In this document: one piece after another, positions 1 through 4,449 of the stretch | How positions within the stretch are numbered: the first letter of the stretch is position 1 | Layout: the number at the start of each line of letters is the position of its first letter | Source: Firmicutes bacterium CAG:475 | GTDB lineage: Bacteria; Bacillota; Clostridia; Christensenellales; CAG-917 | Direction of reading: 5' to 3' | Assembly (NCBI GenBank): GCA_000434435.1 | Contig: FR895533.1 | Coordinates: 1-8,630 of the forward strand | Length of the DNA: 8,630 nucleotides | Position numbers and translations under genes: made by a program | Notes under the pieces: model-generated | The model's input: the letters and a program-made list of their open reading frames with translations, nothing else | Told to the model about the DNA's origin: nothing | The model's database searches: none

Positions 1-40
1 CGAATAACTGCGTCAGGCACGACTTGCTCCAAAAAAGTAA

Positions 41-70
41 GCAACAAAAAAGCACTCGTTGAGTGCTTTT
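41..70. repeat. 30-bp direct repeat carrying a terminator hairpin, copy 1
   Basis: Bases 41-70 are identical to 323-352: GCAAC, six A residues, then the GCACTC-GTT-GAGTGC hairpin and four T residues. Each copy lies directly 3' of a minus-strand HTH gene, so the two gene-plus-terminator units are arranged in tandem. Confidence 0.9.
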
Positions 71-72
71 TT
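46..72 (-). terminator. Intrinsic terminator after the first HTH gene (repeat copy 1)
   Basis: Perfect 12-bp stem: AAAAAAGCACTC (46-57), loop GTT (58-60), GAGTGCTTTTTT (61-72). It abuts the TGA stop (72-74) of the minus-strand HTH gene. Read on the minus strand, the GC-containing stem ends in a run of six U residues, the layout of a Rho-independent terminator. Because the A and T runs are symmetrical it could act in both directions. The same hairpin recurs at 328-352. Confidence 0.85.
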
Positions 73-278
73 CAATATGAGTCGGCAATGCCGAGCAAAT
101 AGTCTGTCGTTACGCCAAAATATTTCGCTAGGGCGATGATTTCAGTTATGGACGGCTCGCTTCTGCCGTGTTCCCAAAATCCGATGCAGTCGCAAGTTGT
201 GCCGATTGCTTCCGCCAACGTCTTTTGAGTGATGCCGTCCTCTTTTCGTAATTCTTTTAATCTCTCTTGAAATGTCAT
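72..278 (-). CDS. XRE (Cro/CI)-family HTH transcriptional regulator, 68 aa
   Basis: This is a stand-alone DNA-binding domain of the HTH_3 (Cro/C1) family. It opens with FQERLKELRKEDGITQ (residues 3-18), continues through the helix-turn-helix at about residues 17-38 (QKTLAEAIG, then FWEHGRSEP) and ends with the LAKYFGVTTDYLLG helix common in Firmicutes repressors. It is almost entirely HTH, with no effector or oligomerisation domain, as expected for small autoregulators. I place the start at the ATG of 276-278; a TTG start in the same frame at 327-329 would add 17 residues that do not resemble the family and would run into the upstream terminator. No good Shine-Dalgarno precedes either start, so the start is only moderately sure. 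It lies downstream of a paralogous HTH gene, separated by a terminator and two palindromes. Target genes are unknown; autoregulation is inferred. Confidence 0.85.
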   Translation of the reverse strand: MTFQERLKELRKEDGITQKTLAEAIGTTCDCIGFWEHGRSEPSITEIIALAKYFGVTTDYLLGIADSY

Positions 279-290
279 ATATGCGATTGT

Positions 291-303
291 CGGCAAATTG
301 CCG
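291..303. promoter_or_regulatory. Palindrome upstream of first HTH gene
   Basis: CGGCAA (291-296), central A, TTGCCG (298-303) is a perfect 6-bp inverted repeat 12 bp upstream of the minus-strand HTH start at 278. It could be an operator, or in RNA a small hairpin next to the initiation site. A related shorter palindrome, CGGCA-A-TGCCG, occurs inside the gene at 83-93, so chance similarity is possible. Confidence 0.35.
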
Positions 304-308
304 TGGTA

Positions 309-324
309 GCATTGTGTACAATGC
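309..324. promoter_or_regulatory. Operator-like dyad GCATTGT-gt-ACAATGC
   Basis: A perfect 7-bp inverted repeat with a 2-bp centre lies between the terminator of one HTH gene and the start of the next. Its core, ATTGTGTACAAT (311-322), is matched at 10 of 12 positions in the other two promoters of this module (minus strand 601-612, plus strand 763-774). A short, symmetrical site repeated at several promoters beside small XRE genes is what an autoregulatory operator looks like. Binding is inferred, not shown. Confidence 0.5.
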
Positions 325-352
325 AACAAAAAAGCACTCGTTGAGTGCTTTT
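323..352. repeat. 30-bp direct repeat carrying a terminator hairpin, copy 2
   Basis: Exact copy of 41-70. The two HTH coding sequences beside the copies are clearly diverged at protein level, while the 30 bp are identical. Confidence 0.9.
328..352 (-). terminator. Intrinsic terminator after the second HTH gene (repeat copy 2)
   Basis: Stem AAAAGCACTC (330-339), loop GTT (340-342), GAGTGCTTTT (343-352), with the A run extending to 328. On the minus strand it follows the TAA stop (357-359) by four bases and ends in six U residues. Transcripts from the promoter at 598-627 would largely stop here, so the next HTH gene probably has its own promoter or depends on read-through. Confidence 0.85.
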
Positions 353-356
353 GATT

Positions 357-569
357 TTAGTAGTTTCTTCTTCCGATGAGGTAGTCAACCGACACGCCGA
401 AGAAGATGCTCAATTCAATCAAAGTGTCGTAGTTCGGTTGATTTCTGCCCACTTCCCAGCCCGATATGGTGGATTTTGACACCTTGAGATGCTCCGCAAG
501 GTCTTGTTGGAGCATGTTTTTCTCTTGACGTAGAGATTTCAATCTTTCGGGGAAGCAACTGTGCAGCAT
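357..569 (-). CDS. XRE (Cro/CI)-family HTH transcriptional regulator, 70 aa
   Basis: A second single-domain Cro/C1-type regulator, paralogous to its downstream neighbour. Landmarks are FPERLKSLRQEKNMLQ (residues 6-21), helix-turn-helix with LAEHLKVSKSTISGWEVGR (about 24-42), NQPNYDTLIELSIFFGVSVD and a C-terminal YLIGRRNY. WEVGRNQP is the conserved recognition-helix/turn signature of the family. The ATG at 567-569 is supported by AAAGGA (plus-strand 577-582) seven bases upstream and by a strong promoter at 598-627. The extra MLHSC at the N-terminus is unusual but no better internal start exists. An inverted repeat covering its own -10 region suggests negative autoregulation. It is divergent from the HExxH membrane protein gene, whose promoter carries a similar site, so it is the natural candidate to repress that gene too. 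This is inference. Confidence 0.88.
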   Translation of the reverse strand: MLHSCFPERLKSLRQEKNMLQQDLAEHLKVSKSTISGWEVGRNQPNYDTLIELSIFFGVSVDYLIGRRNY

Positions 570-587
570 TTTTCTGTCCTTTATTTA

Positions 588-612
588 GTGTATGTATATA
601 ATAATACACAAT
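588..612. promoter_or_regulatory. Probable operator overlapping the HTH promoter
   Basis: GTGTAT (588-593) and ATACAC (604-609) form an inverted repeat straddling the -10 box. The minus strand at 601-612 reads ATTGTGTATTAT, 10 of 12 identical to the dyad core at 311-322. A repressor bound here would block RNA polymerase. Confidence 0.45.
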
Positions 613-627
613 TCGTGTTGATGTCAA
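598..627 (-). promoter_or_regulatory. Sigma-A type promoter of the second HTH gene
   Basis: On the minus strand, consensus TTGACA (plus 622-627) is followed after 18 bp by TATTAT (plus 598-603); an alternative TATTAT is at 601-606. The RBS AAAGGA and ATG of the HTH gene lie at a sensible distance downstream. Confidence 0.7.
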
Positions 628-745
628 TTGTTGTTTGCGTTTTTGCGGTGAAATAGACGTAAAAATTCCGTAATCGTTTTCTGCACCGAGCAAAAAGAAG
701 TTTTGGAGCGGTGGCAAAAATAAAGCAGCGCGGCGCATTGCAAGG

Positions 746-774
746 TTGATTTATCCTGTTGTTTGGTGTACAAT
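746..774 (+). promoter_or_regulatory. Promoter of the HExxH membrane protein, with operator-like overlap
   Basis: TTGATT (746-751), 17-bp spacer, TACAAT (769-774). Transcription would begin near 781, leaving only about 10 nt before the ATG at 791, with AGGTGA (781-786) as ribosome binding site. This rules out the in-frame TTG at 746, which is inside the -35 box. The stretch 763-774 (TTGGTGTACAAT) matches the dyad core at 311-322 in 10 of 12 bases, including an exact GTGTACAAT. Confidence 0.65.
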
Positions 775-790
775 AAATCTAGGTGAAAAT

Positions 791-1279
791 ATGAAAGTTC
801 CAAAGGTAATAAAATATACGTTATACTGGCTTGTGCAATGTACATGGGGGATTTTGCAAACGCTGTTGGGGCTTGTGTTTTTCCTCAAATACGCGCACTG
901 CAAGCATGAGTTTTATCACGGTGCGGTGCTTACCTATCACGACGGCAACTGGGGCGGAGTTTCGCTCGGCTCGTTTATTTTCGTAAACGCAAACCGCCCG
1001 GAAATCTGGACGAGGGACGCGCGAGTGCATGAGTACGGGCATACAATTCAATCATTGATTTCGGGGCCGTTTTATTTGCTTTTCGTCGGCATTCCGTCAA
1101 CGATTTGGTGCAATACTAAATCTCTGCACGAAAAGAGAATGCGAGGCGAGATGAACTACTACGATTTGTACTGCGAAAGAGACGCAAACACGCTCGGCGC
1201 ATGGGCAACAAAAGAAGAAAAGCCCAAACGCGAAAATACGGGCGAGGAACTGCGCAGACGCGGAATTATTACGGACTGA
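791..1279 (+). CDS. Small membrane-associated HExxH putative metalloprotease, 162 aa
   Basis: I do not recognise the family. Residues 8-33 form a hydrophobic, aromatic-rich segment likely to span the membrane, and residues 89-107 (LISGPFYLLFVGIPSTIW) form a second hydrophobic stretch right after the motif. HEYGH (80-84) is a canonical HExxH zinc motif with catalytic-type E81. YCERDAN at 127-133 offers E129 in an ExxA setting as a plausible third zinc ligand. The C-terminus is highly charged (TKEEKPKRENTGEELRRRG). Read together these suggest a gluzincin-like protease embedded at the membrane; activity is inferred only. The start at 791 is set by AGGTGA and by the promoter at 746-774. The gene is divergent from two XRE regulators, recalling regulator/HExxH pairs such as ImmR/ImmA, though ImmA proteins are soluble and differ in sequence. 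Confidence 0.7.
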   Translation: MKVPKVIKYTLYWLVQCTWGILQTLLGLVFFLKYAHCKHEFYHGAVLTYHDGNWGGVSLGSFIFVNANRPEIWTRDARVHEYGHTIQSLISGPFYLLFVGIPSTIWCNTKSLHEKRMRGEMNYYDLYCERDANTLGAWATKEEKPKRENTGEELRRRGIITD

Positions 1280-1318
1280 GATTCGGACGAAAATATAAAC
1301 GCAATTTGTGCAACGTTC

Positions 1319-1420
1319 GGACAAAAAACACGGACGTAAACGGACAAAATTACGGACGTAAACATGCCGCAAAAGGACAAAAATAAGGACAAAATGGAAG
1401 ACAGATACACAAGGACAAAA
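1319..1420 (+). repeat. Cluster of GGACAAAA and ACGGACGTAAAC repeats around the tcdA start
   Basis: GGACAAAA occurs five times (1319, 1342, 1375, 1387, 1413). The 12-mer ACGGACGTAAAC occurs at 1330-1341 and 1352-1363, 22 bp apart. The array fills the space between the HExxH gene and tcdA and continues into the first tcdA codons. One copy supplies the AAGGA that serves as Shine-Dalgarno for the ATG at 1394. It looks like slippage-type expansion of a purine-rich RBS-like sequence; I see no promoter or terminator in it. Confidence 0.6.
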
Positions 1421-2092
1421 ATGCTCATCGGCGACAAAATCGACGCTCTCAAAGCGGCAAAAGTTTTGGTGTGCGGCGTGGGCGGCGTAGGCGGCTACGT
1501 GGTTGAAGCTCTCGCAAGAGTCGGAGTCGGTACGATTGCGGTTTTGGATAGCGACGTGTTTTCCGAGAGCAATCTCAACAGGCAAATTCTTGCAACCGTA
1601 GACACTGTGGGACAGCGCAAAACCGAGGTTGCGGCGCAAAGAATTAAAGCCATAAATCCCGATTGCAAAACGATTGCGTACGACTTGTTCTATATGCCCG
1701 ACACTGCGCAGAGCGTGCCTGTTGAAGACTTTGATTATATAGTTGACGCAATAGACACCGTGAGTGCAAAACTCGCGCTTATTGTTCGTGCAAAAAATGC
1801 GGGAGTGCCTATCATCTCGTGCATGGGGACGGGCAATAAACTCGGAACGAATTTCGAGGTTTGCGACATATACAAGACAAGCGTTTGCCCTCTTGCAAAG
1901 GTCATGCGCAAGGAGCTTAAAGAAAGGGGCGTAAAGTCATTGAAAGTGGTGTATTCCAAGGAAACTCCGCTTATTCCAAAAGACACTCCCGAAGAAAACG
2001 GAAGGCATATACCGGGCAGTATATGTTTTGCGCCGGCAATTGCGGGCATGGTGCTTGCAAGCGAAGTCATAAAGGATATAGCAAAGCTGTAA
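1394..2092 (+). CDS. tcdA: tRNA threonylcarbamoyladenosine dehydratase (TcdA/CsdL)
   Basis: TcdA is a ThiF/MoeB/E1-like enzyme that uses ATP to dehydrate t6A37 of ANN-decoding tRNAs to cyclic t6A. The 232-aa product has the family start RYTRTKMLIGDKIDALKAAKVLV, the nucleotide-binding GVGGVGGYV (28-36), D52 with SNLNRQI (59-65, R63), K76 in GQRKTEV, and DAID (118-121), all expected for the adenylation fold. CMGTGNKLG (143-151), VVYSKETP (185-192) and the C-terminal PGSICFAPAIAGMVLASEVI are typical of TcdA rather than ThiF or MoeB. I choose ATG 1394 because TcdA proteins begin just before RFSRT-like sequence and AAGGA lies four bases upstream; an in-frame ATG at 1364 would add a lysine-rich decapeptide encoded by the local repeat. 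No csdA/csdE neighbours are in view. Confidence 0.9.
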   Translation: MEDRYTRTKMLIGDKIDALKAAKVLVCGVGGVGGYVVEALARVGVGTIAVLDSDVFSESNLNRQILATVDTVGQRKTEVAAQRIKAINPDCKTIAYDLFYMPDTAQSVPVEDFDYIVDAIDTVSAKLALIVRAKNAGVPIISCMGTGNKLGTNFEVCDIYKTSVCPLAKVMRKELKERGVKSLKVVYSKETPLIPKDTPEENGRHIPGSICFAPAIAGMVLASEVIKDIAKL

Positions 2093-2102
2093 ATTGCAAA
2101 AC

Positions 2103-2146
2103 CCAACGTTTATACCATAAAAACAACACGGTAAAACATTGGTTTT
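2103..2146 (+). terminator. Possible terminator after tcdA
   Basis: An imperfect stem, CCAA-c-GTTT-a-TACC (2103-2116) with GGTA-AAAC-a-TTGG (2130-2142), gives 12 base pairs with one mismatch and one bulge, followed by only four T residues (2143-2146). An alternative 7-bp pairing, CAAAACC (2097-2103) with GGTTTTG (2141-2147), competes. This is a moderate terminator at best. Confidence 0.4.
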
Positions 2147-2176
2147 GACAAGAATTCGTGAATTGCAAAATAAGAT
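2145..2176 (+). promoter_or_regulatory. Candidate promoter upstream of the rRNA methyltransferase
   Basis: A perfect TTGACA at 2145-2150 is followed by poor -10 candidates (ATAAGA at 2170, 19-bp spacing, or TAAGAT at 2171, 20-bp spacing). Between them AATTC-GT-GAATT (2153-2164) is a perfect 12-bp dyad that could be a regulator site. The -35 overlaps the end of the putative tcdA terminator. Confidence 0.35.
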
Positions 2177-2197
2177 AAAGTTGAAAAATCATAAGAC

Positions 2198-3382
2198 ATG
2201 CAAAGTATATTCGACGGAAAACTCAATATCGAAGTTGCCGTTGCAAGCGGAATAGAAGCCGTTTGCAAGCGAGAACTTTTGCGCCTCGGTTACACTCCCG
2301 GCGGAGCGAATTTAGGACGCATAGAATTTGAAGGCGACTTTAAAGACGTGTTGCGAGCCAACGTGTTTTTGCGCACGGCAAACCGGGTGCGTATCGTGCT
2401 TGCAAAGTTCAAAGCGCAAACCTTCGACGAGCTATTCGACGGCATATACGCAATGCGTTGGCAAGATATATTGACTAAGGACGCAAGGATCGTTGTCGAC
2501 GCAAAATCCGCAAAAAGCCAACTTTTTGCTTTGCGCTCTATTCAGAGTATAACCAAAAAGGCGATCATATCCAAACTTGCAAGCACTCTTGGAGGTTCGT
2601 TTGACGAGAGCGGAGCGACATATTGCGTCGAAGTTTCGTTTTTCGACGACGAAGCGACGGTTACGCTCGATACGTCGGGCGAAGGCTTGCACAAAAGAGG
2701 TTATCGCACGTATTTGGGCGACGCGCCAATACGCGAAACGCTTGCTGCGGCTATGATAGAACTTTCCGTATGGAATCCCGACAGAGCGTTTATAGATCCG
2801 TTTTGCGGATCGGGCACGATTCCCGTCGAGGCCGCGTTTATAGGACTGGATATTGCGCCGTGCATGAACAGAAATTTTGCATGCGAAAGTTTTGCAAACG
2901 TGCCTGATTTGCGCCAAATCGTTCAGCAAGAGGCTCAGGAGCGCATAAAGCGCGATAAAGTTTTGCATATAAGCGGATTCGATATCAACAAAGACGCGAT
3001 AAAACTCGCCTTAAAGCATGCCGAAAGAGCGGGTGTAAAAGACAAAATACATTTGCAAGTCGGAGATATGCGTGAGGTTTCGTCGCGTTTTTCGCACGGA
3101 GTTATCGTGACAAATCCGCCTTACGGCGAAAGACTTATGGATGAGGACGAACTCAAACTTTTGTATAGGGATTTCGGCGCGATGACGAAAAAACTCGATG
3201 AATGGTGCGTGTATGCAATCACGTCGTACAAGGCGTTTGAAAAGTATTTCGGAAGGCGCGCGGACAAGGTGCGAAAGCTGTACAACAGCGAGCTGGAATG
3301 CAATTTCTATCAGTATCTCGCATCGCCACCGCCAAAGGTTAAAAGCAAAATCGAGTCTTTTGACAATGACGGCAAACAATAA
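2198..3382 (+). CDS. rlmL: THUMP-domain class I SAM-dependent rRNA methyltransferase (RlmL/YpsC family)
   Basis: Homologues methylate the N2 of guanine in 23S rRNA (E. coli RlmL makes m2G2445); the B. subtilis-type member is YpsC. The 394-aa length fits the short, single-domain Firmicutes form, not the fused RlmKL. The N-terminal 155 residues form the ferredoxin-like/THUMP RNA-binding part. GEGLHKRGYR (161-170) is the family linker signature. DPFCGSGTIPVEAA (200-213) is SAM motif I, and NPPYGERL (306-313) is the catalytic motif IV, NPPY being typical of exocyclic-amine methylation. The Shine-Dalgarno is weak, but the start sits right before the conserved N-terminal strand and no other ATG fits. 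Its neighbours act on tRNA, in keeping with a translation-maintenance cluster. The precise modified base is inferred from family; the symbol is used in the YpsC sense. Confidence 0.88.
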   Translation: MQSIFDGKLNIEVAVASGIEAVCKRELLRLGYTPGGANLGRIEFEGDFKDVLRANVFLRTANRVRIVLAKFKAQTFDELFDGIYAMRWQDILTKDARIVVDAKSAKSQLFALRSIQSITKKAIISKLASTLGGSFDESGATYCVEVSFFDDEATVTLDTSGEGLHKRGYRTYLGDAPIRETLAAAMIELSVWNPDRAFIDPFCGSGTIPVEAAFIGLDIAPCMNRNFACESFANVPDLRQIVQQEAQERIKRDKVLHISGFDINKDAIKLALKHAERAGVKDKIHLQVGDMREVSSRFSHGVIVTNPPYGERLMDEDELKLLYRDFGAMTKKLDEWCVYAITSYKAFEKYFGRRADKVRKLYNSELECNFYQYLASPPPKVKSKIESFDNDGKQ

Positions 3383-3399
3383 TCGAAAATCACAATAAA

Positions 3400-3436
3400 A
3401 CCGTTTTATCATATCAAAACATATGTTTAAAACGGT
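3400..3436 (+). terminator. Strong hairpin between rlmL and dtd
   Basis: ACCGTTTTA (3400-3408) pairs perfectly with TAAAACGGT (3428-3436), and CATAT (3410-3414) with ATATG (3421-3425), enclosing loop CAAAAC. That is 14 pairs with one small internal loop. On the plus strand it is followed only by GTTTC; on the minus strand by TTTTATTG. It may be a weak rlmL terminator or a 5' structure of dtd, whose RBS (GGAG, 3442-3445) begins six bases later. Confidence 0.5.
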
Positions 3437-3450
3437 GTTTCGGAGAAATA

Positions 3451-3894
3451 ATGAGAGCACTTATACAACGCACTTTCAAATCCGCGCTGTCCGTAGACGG
3501 CAAACTCATAAGCGAAATTCCGTCGGGACTTACCATATTTTTGGGTATAGAAAAAGGCGACACCGAAGAGCAAGCCGACTACTTTGCACGCAAGGTTGCA
3601 AAGCTGCGCGTGTTCAGAGACGAGAACGATAAAATGAATCTCGACATAAAACAAGCGGGCGGAGAGATTTTGCTAGTGTCGCAATTTTCGCTTGCAGGAA
3701 CGCTGGGAAAAGGCACGGGCAACCGTCCCGATTTCGGCCATGCGGAACTTCCCGACAGAGCGAGATATCTCTATGAAAGGGTGACCGAAAAAATTCGTGA
3801 AGAAGGCATCGTTGTCAAAAACGGCGTTTTCGGCGCACATATGTTCATAGAGCAGCAACAAGACGGGCCGTTGTCCTTTGTGTTCGAGTGCTGA
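3451..3894 (+). CDS. dtd: D-aminoacyl-tRNA deacylase (DTD)
   Basis: DTD hydrolyses D-aminoacyl-tRNA (classically D-Tyr-tRNA) and Gly-tRNA(Ala), keeping D-amino acids out of translation in the cytosol. The 147-aa product matches the usual length. MRALIQRTFKSALSVDGK is the typical N-terminus (family MRaviQRv..a.V.vdg). The active-site motif is SQFSL (77-81; usually SQFTL), followed by RPDF (92-95). The C-terminal Gly-cisPro motif is DGP (138-140; family NxGPVT), here continuing LSF. KNGVFGAHM (123-131) is also family-typical. Odd points are T-to-S in SQFTL and about two extra residues in the Gly-rich loop (GTLGKGTGN) before RP. The start is supported by GGAG six bases upstream. It follows rlmL by 68 bp and precedes the phosphatase by 33 bp, probably on one transcript. 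Confidence 0.92.
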   Translation: MRALIQRTFKSALSVDGKLISEIPSGLTIFLGIEKGDTEEQADYFARKVAKLRVFRDENDKMNLDIKQAGGEILLVSQFSLAGTLGKGTGNRPDFGHAELPDRARYLYERVTEKIREEGIVVKNGVFGAHMFIEQQQDGPLSFVFEC

Positions 3895-3927
3895 TTTTTG
3901 TATTTGTACTTTTCGATTTGGTGAACT

Positions 3928-4395
3928 ATGGTTAAGATTATGTTTGTGTGCCTAGGAAACATATGCCGCTCGCCTATGGCGGAGTGCGTGATGAGCAAGA
4001 TGATAAAAGACAACAACCTGCAAGATTGCGTAAGTGTTGCATCCTCCGCAACGTCTTTTGAAGAAGTCGGCAATCCGATTTATCCGCCTGCGCAGCGCAA
4101 ACTCAGAGAAAAAGGCGTCGAGGTGCTTGCTCACAGAGCGGTGAGAATTACGCCGAAAGACGCAAAAGAATACGATTATATCGTCGGCATGGAAGAGCGC
4201 AACGTGCGCGCGATAAATCAAATCGTCGGTGACACCGGCAACGTGTATAGACTTTTAGATTTTTCCTCAAATCCGCGCGATATCGCAGATCCGTGGTGGA
4301 CGGGTAATTTCGACTTGACTTACGACGACATCGTTGAGGGTTCTGAGTGTCTTTTGAAGTATATCGAGAAAAACGATTTGCATTTGGCAAAATAA
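3928..4395 (+). CDS. Low-molecular-weight protein-tyrosine phosphatase
   Basis: This is a cytoplasmic phosphatase of the LMW-PTP/arsenate reductase fold, acting on phosphotyrosine (in Firmicutes often also phosphoarginine) proteins. The P-loop CLGNICRS (C8 nucleophile, R14) is the CX5R signature at the expected N-terminal position. DPWW (121-124) supplies D121, the general acid of the conserved DP loop. SSATSFEEVGNPIYPPA (39-55) matches the family region that lines the active site. The length of 155 aa is normal. The start is set by GGTGA (3920-3924) and the requirement for C8 close to the N-terminus. No tyrosine kinase or arginine kinase (mcsB) gene is nearby, so the substrate cannot be inferred, and arsenate reductase (three redox cysteines in a distinct pattern) is unlikely. 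Confidence 0.93.
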   Translation: MVKIMFVCLGNICRSPMAECVMSKMIKDNNLQDCVSVASSATSFEEVGNPIYPPAQRKLREKGVEVLAHRAVRITPKDAKEYDYIVGMEERNVRAINQIVGDTGNVYRLLDFSSNPRDIADPWWTGNFDLTYDDIVEGSECLLKYIEKNDLHLAK

Positions 4396-4398
4396 AAG

Positions 4399-4427
4399 TT
4401 GAATTTCAGTCGTGAATATTTTTTAAT
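4399..4427 (+). promoter_or_regulatory. Candidate promoter of the AlkD-like gene
   Basis: TTGAAT (4399-4404), a 17-bp spacer and TTTAAT (4422-4427) lie right after the phosphatase stop codon. Transcription would begin near 4434, close to the ATG at 4450. It suggests the DNA-repair gene can be transcribed on its own. Confidence 0.5.
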
Positions 4428-4440
4428 ACGGCAACGCCGT
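4428..4440 (+). promoter_or_regulatory. Small hairpin in the AlkD-like gene leader
   Basis: ACGGC (4428-4432), loop AAC, GCCGT (4436-4440) is a 5-bp GC-rich stem ending nine bases before the ATG, where a Shine-Dalgarno would normally lie; no good SD is present. It may limit translation, or be incidental. Confidence 0.35.
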
Positions 4441-4449
4441 CAATGCGTT

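Noticed and set aside
1..40. Remnant of a coding gene or attachment site at the left edge
   Set aside because: Both plus-strand frames open there are too short to judge, with no domain or repeat partner visible in the window.
279..329. TTG-initiated extension of the first HTH protein
   Set aside because: It would begin in the terminator repeat, cover the dyads, and add residues unlike the XRE family.
41..352. The two 30-bp copies as a CRISPR array
   Set aside because: Only two copies, separated by a coding gene, and each is a terminator hairpin at a gene end.
746..790. TTG-initiated 15-residue extension of the HExxH protein
   Set aside because: The TTG is part of the -35 box of a good promoter and transcription would begin near 781; ATG 791 has its own AGGTGA.
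1097..1639. 180-codon open frame on the minus strand across the HExxH gene and tcdA
   Set aside because: It lies antisense to two well-supported genes, has a Cys/Phe-rich low-complexity translation with no recognisable domain, and lacks an RBS.
2432..2968. 178-codon open frame on the minus strand within the rRNA methyltransferase gene
   Set aside because: Mirror frame of a gene with clear motifs; its Arg/Tyr-rich translation is typical of shadow frames.
3360..3388. TTGACA at 3360-3365 as a dtd promoter
   Set aside because: No acceptable -10 lies at 16-18 bp spacing; the sequence is coding sequence at the end of rlmL.
3928..4395. Arsenate reductase (ArsC, thioredoxin-coupled)
   Set aside because: It shares the LMW-PTP fold, but the distal redox cysteine pair of ArsC is not present in the expected arrangement and there are no ars genes nearby; DPWW and the P-loop fit LMW-PTP.
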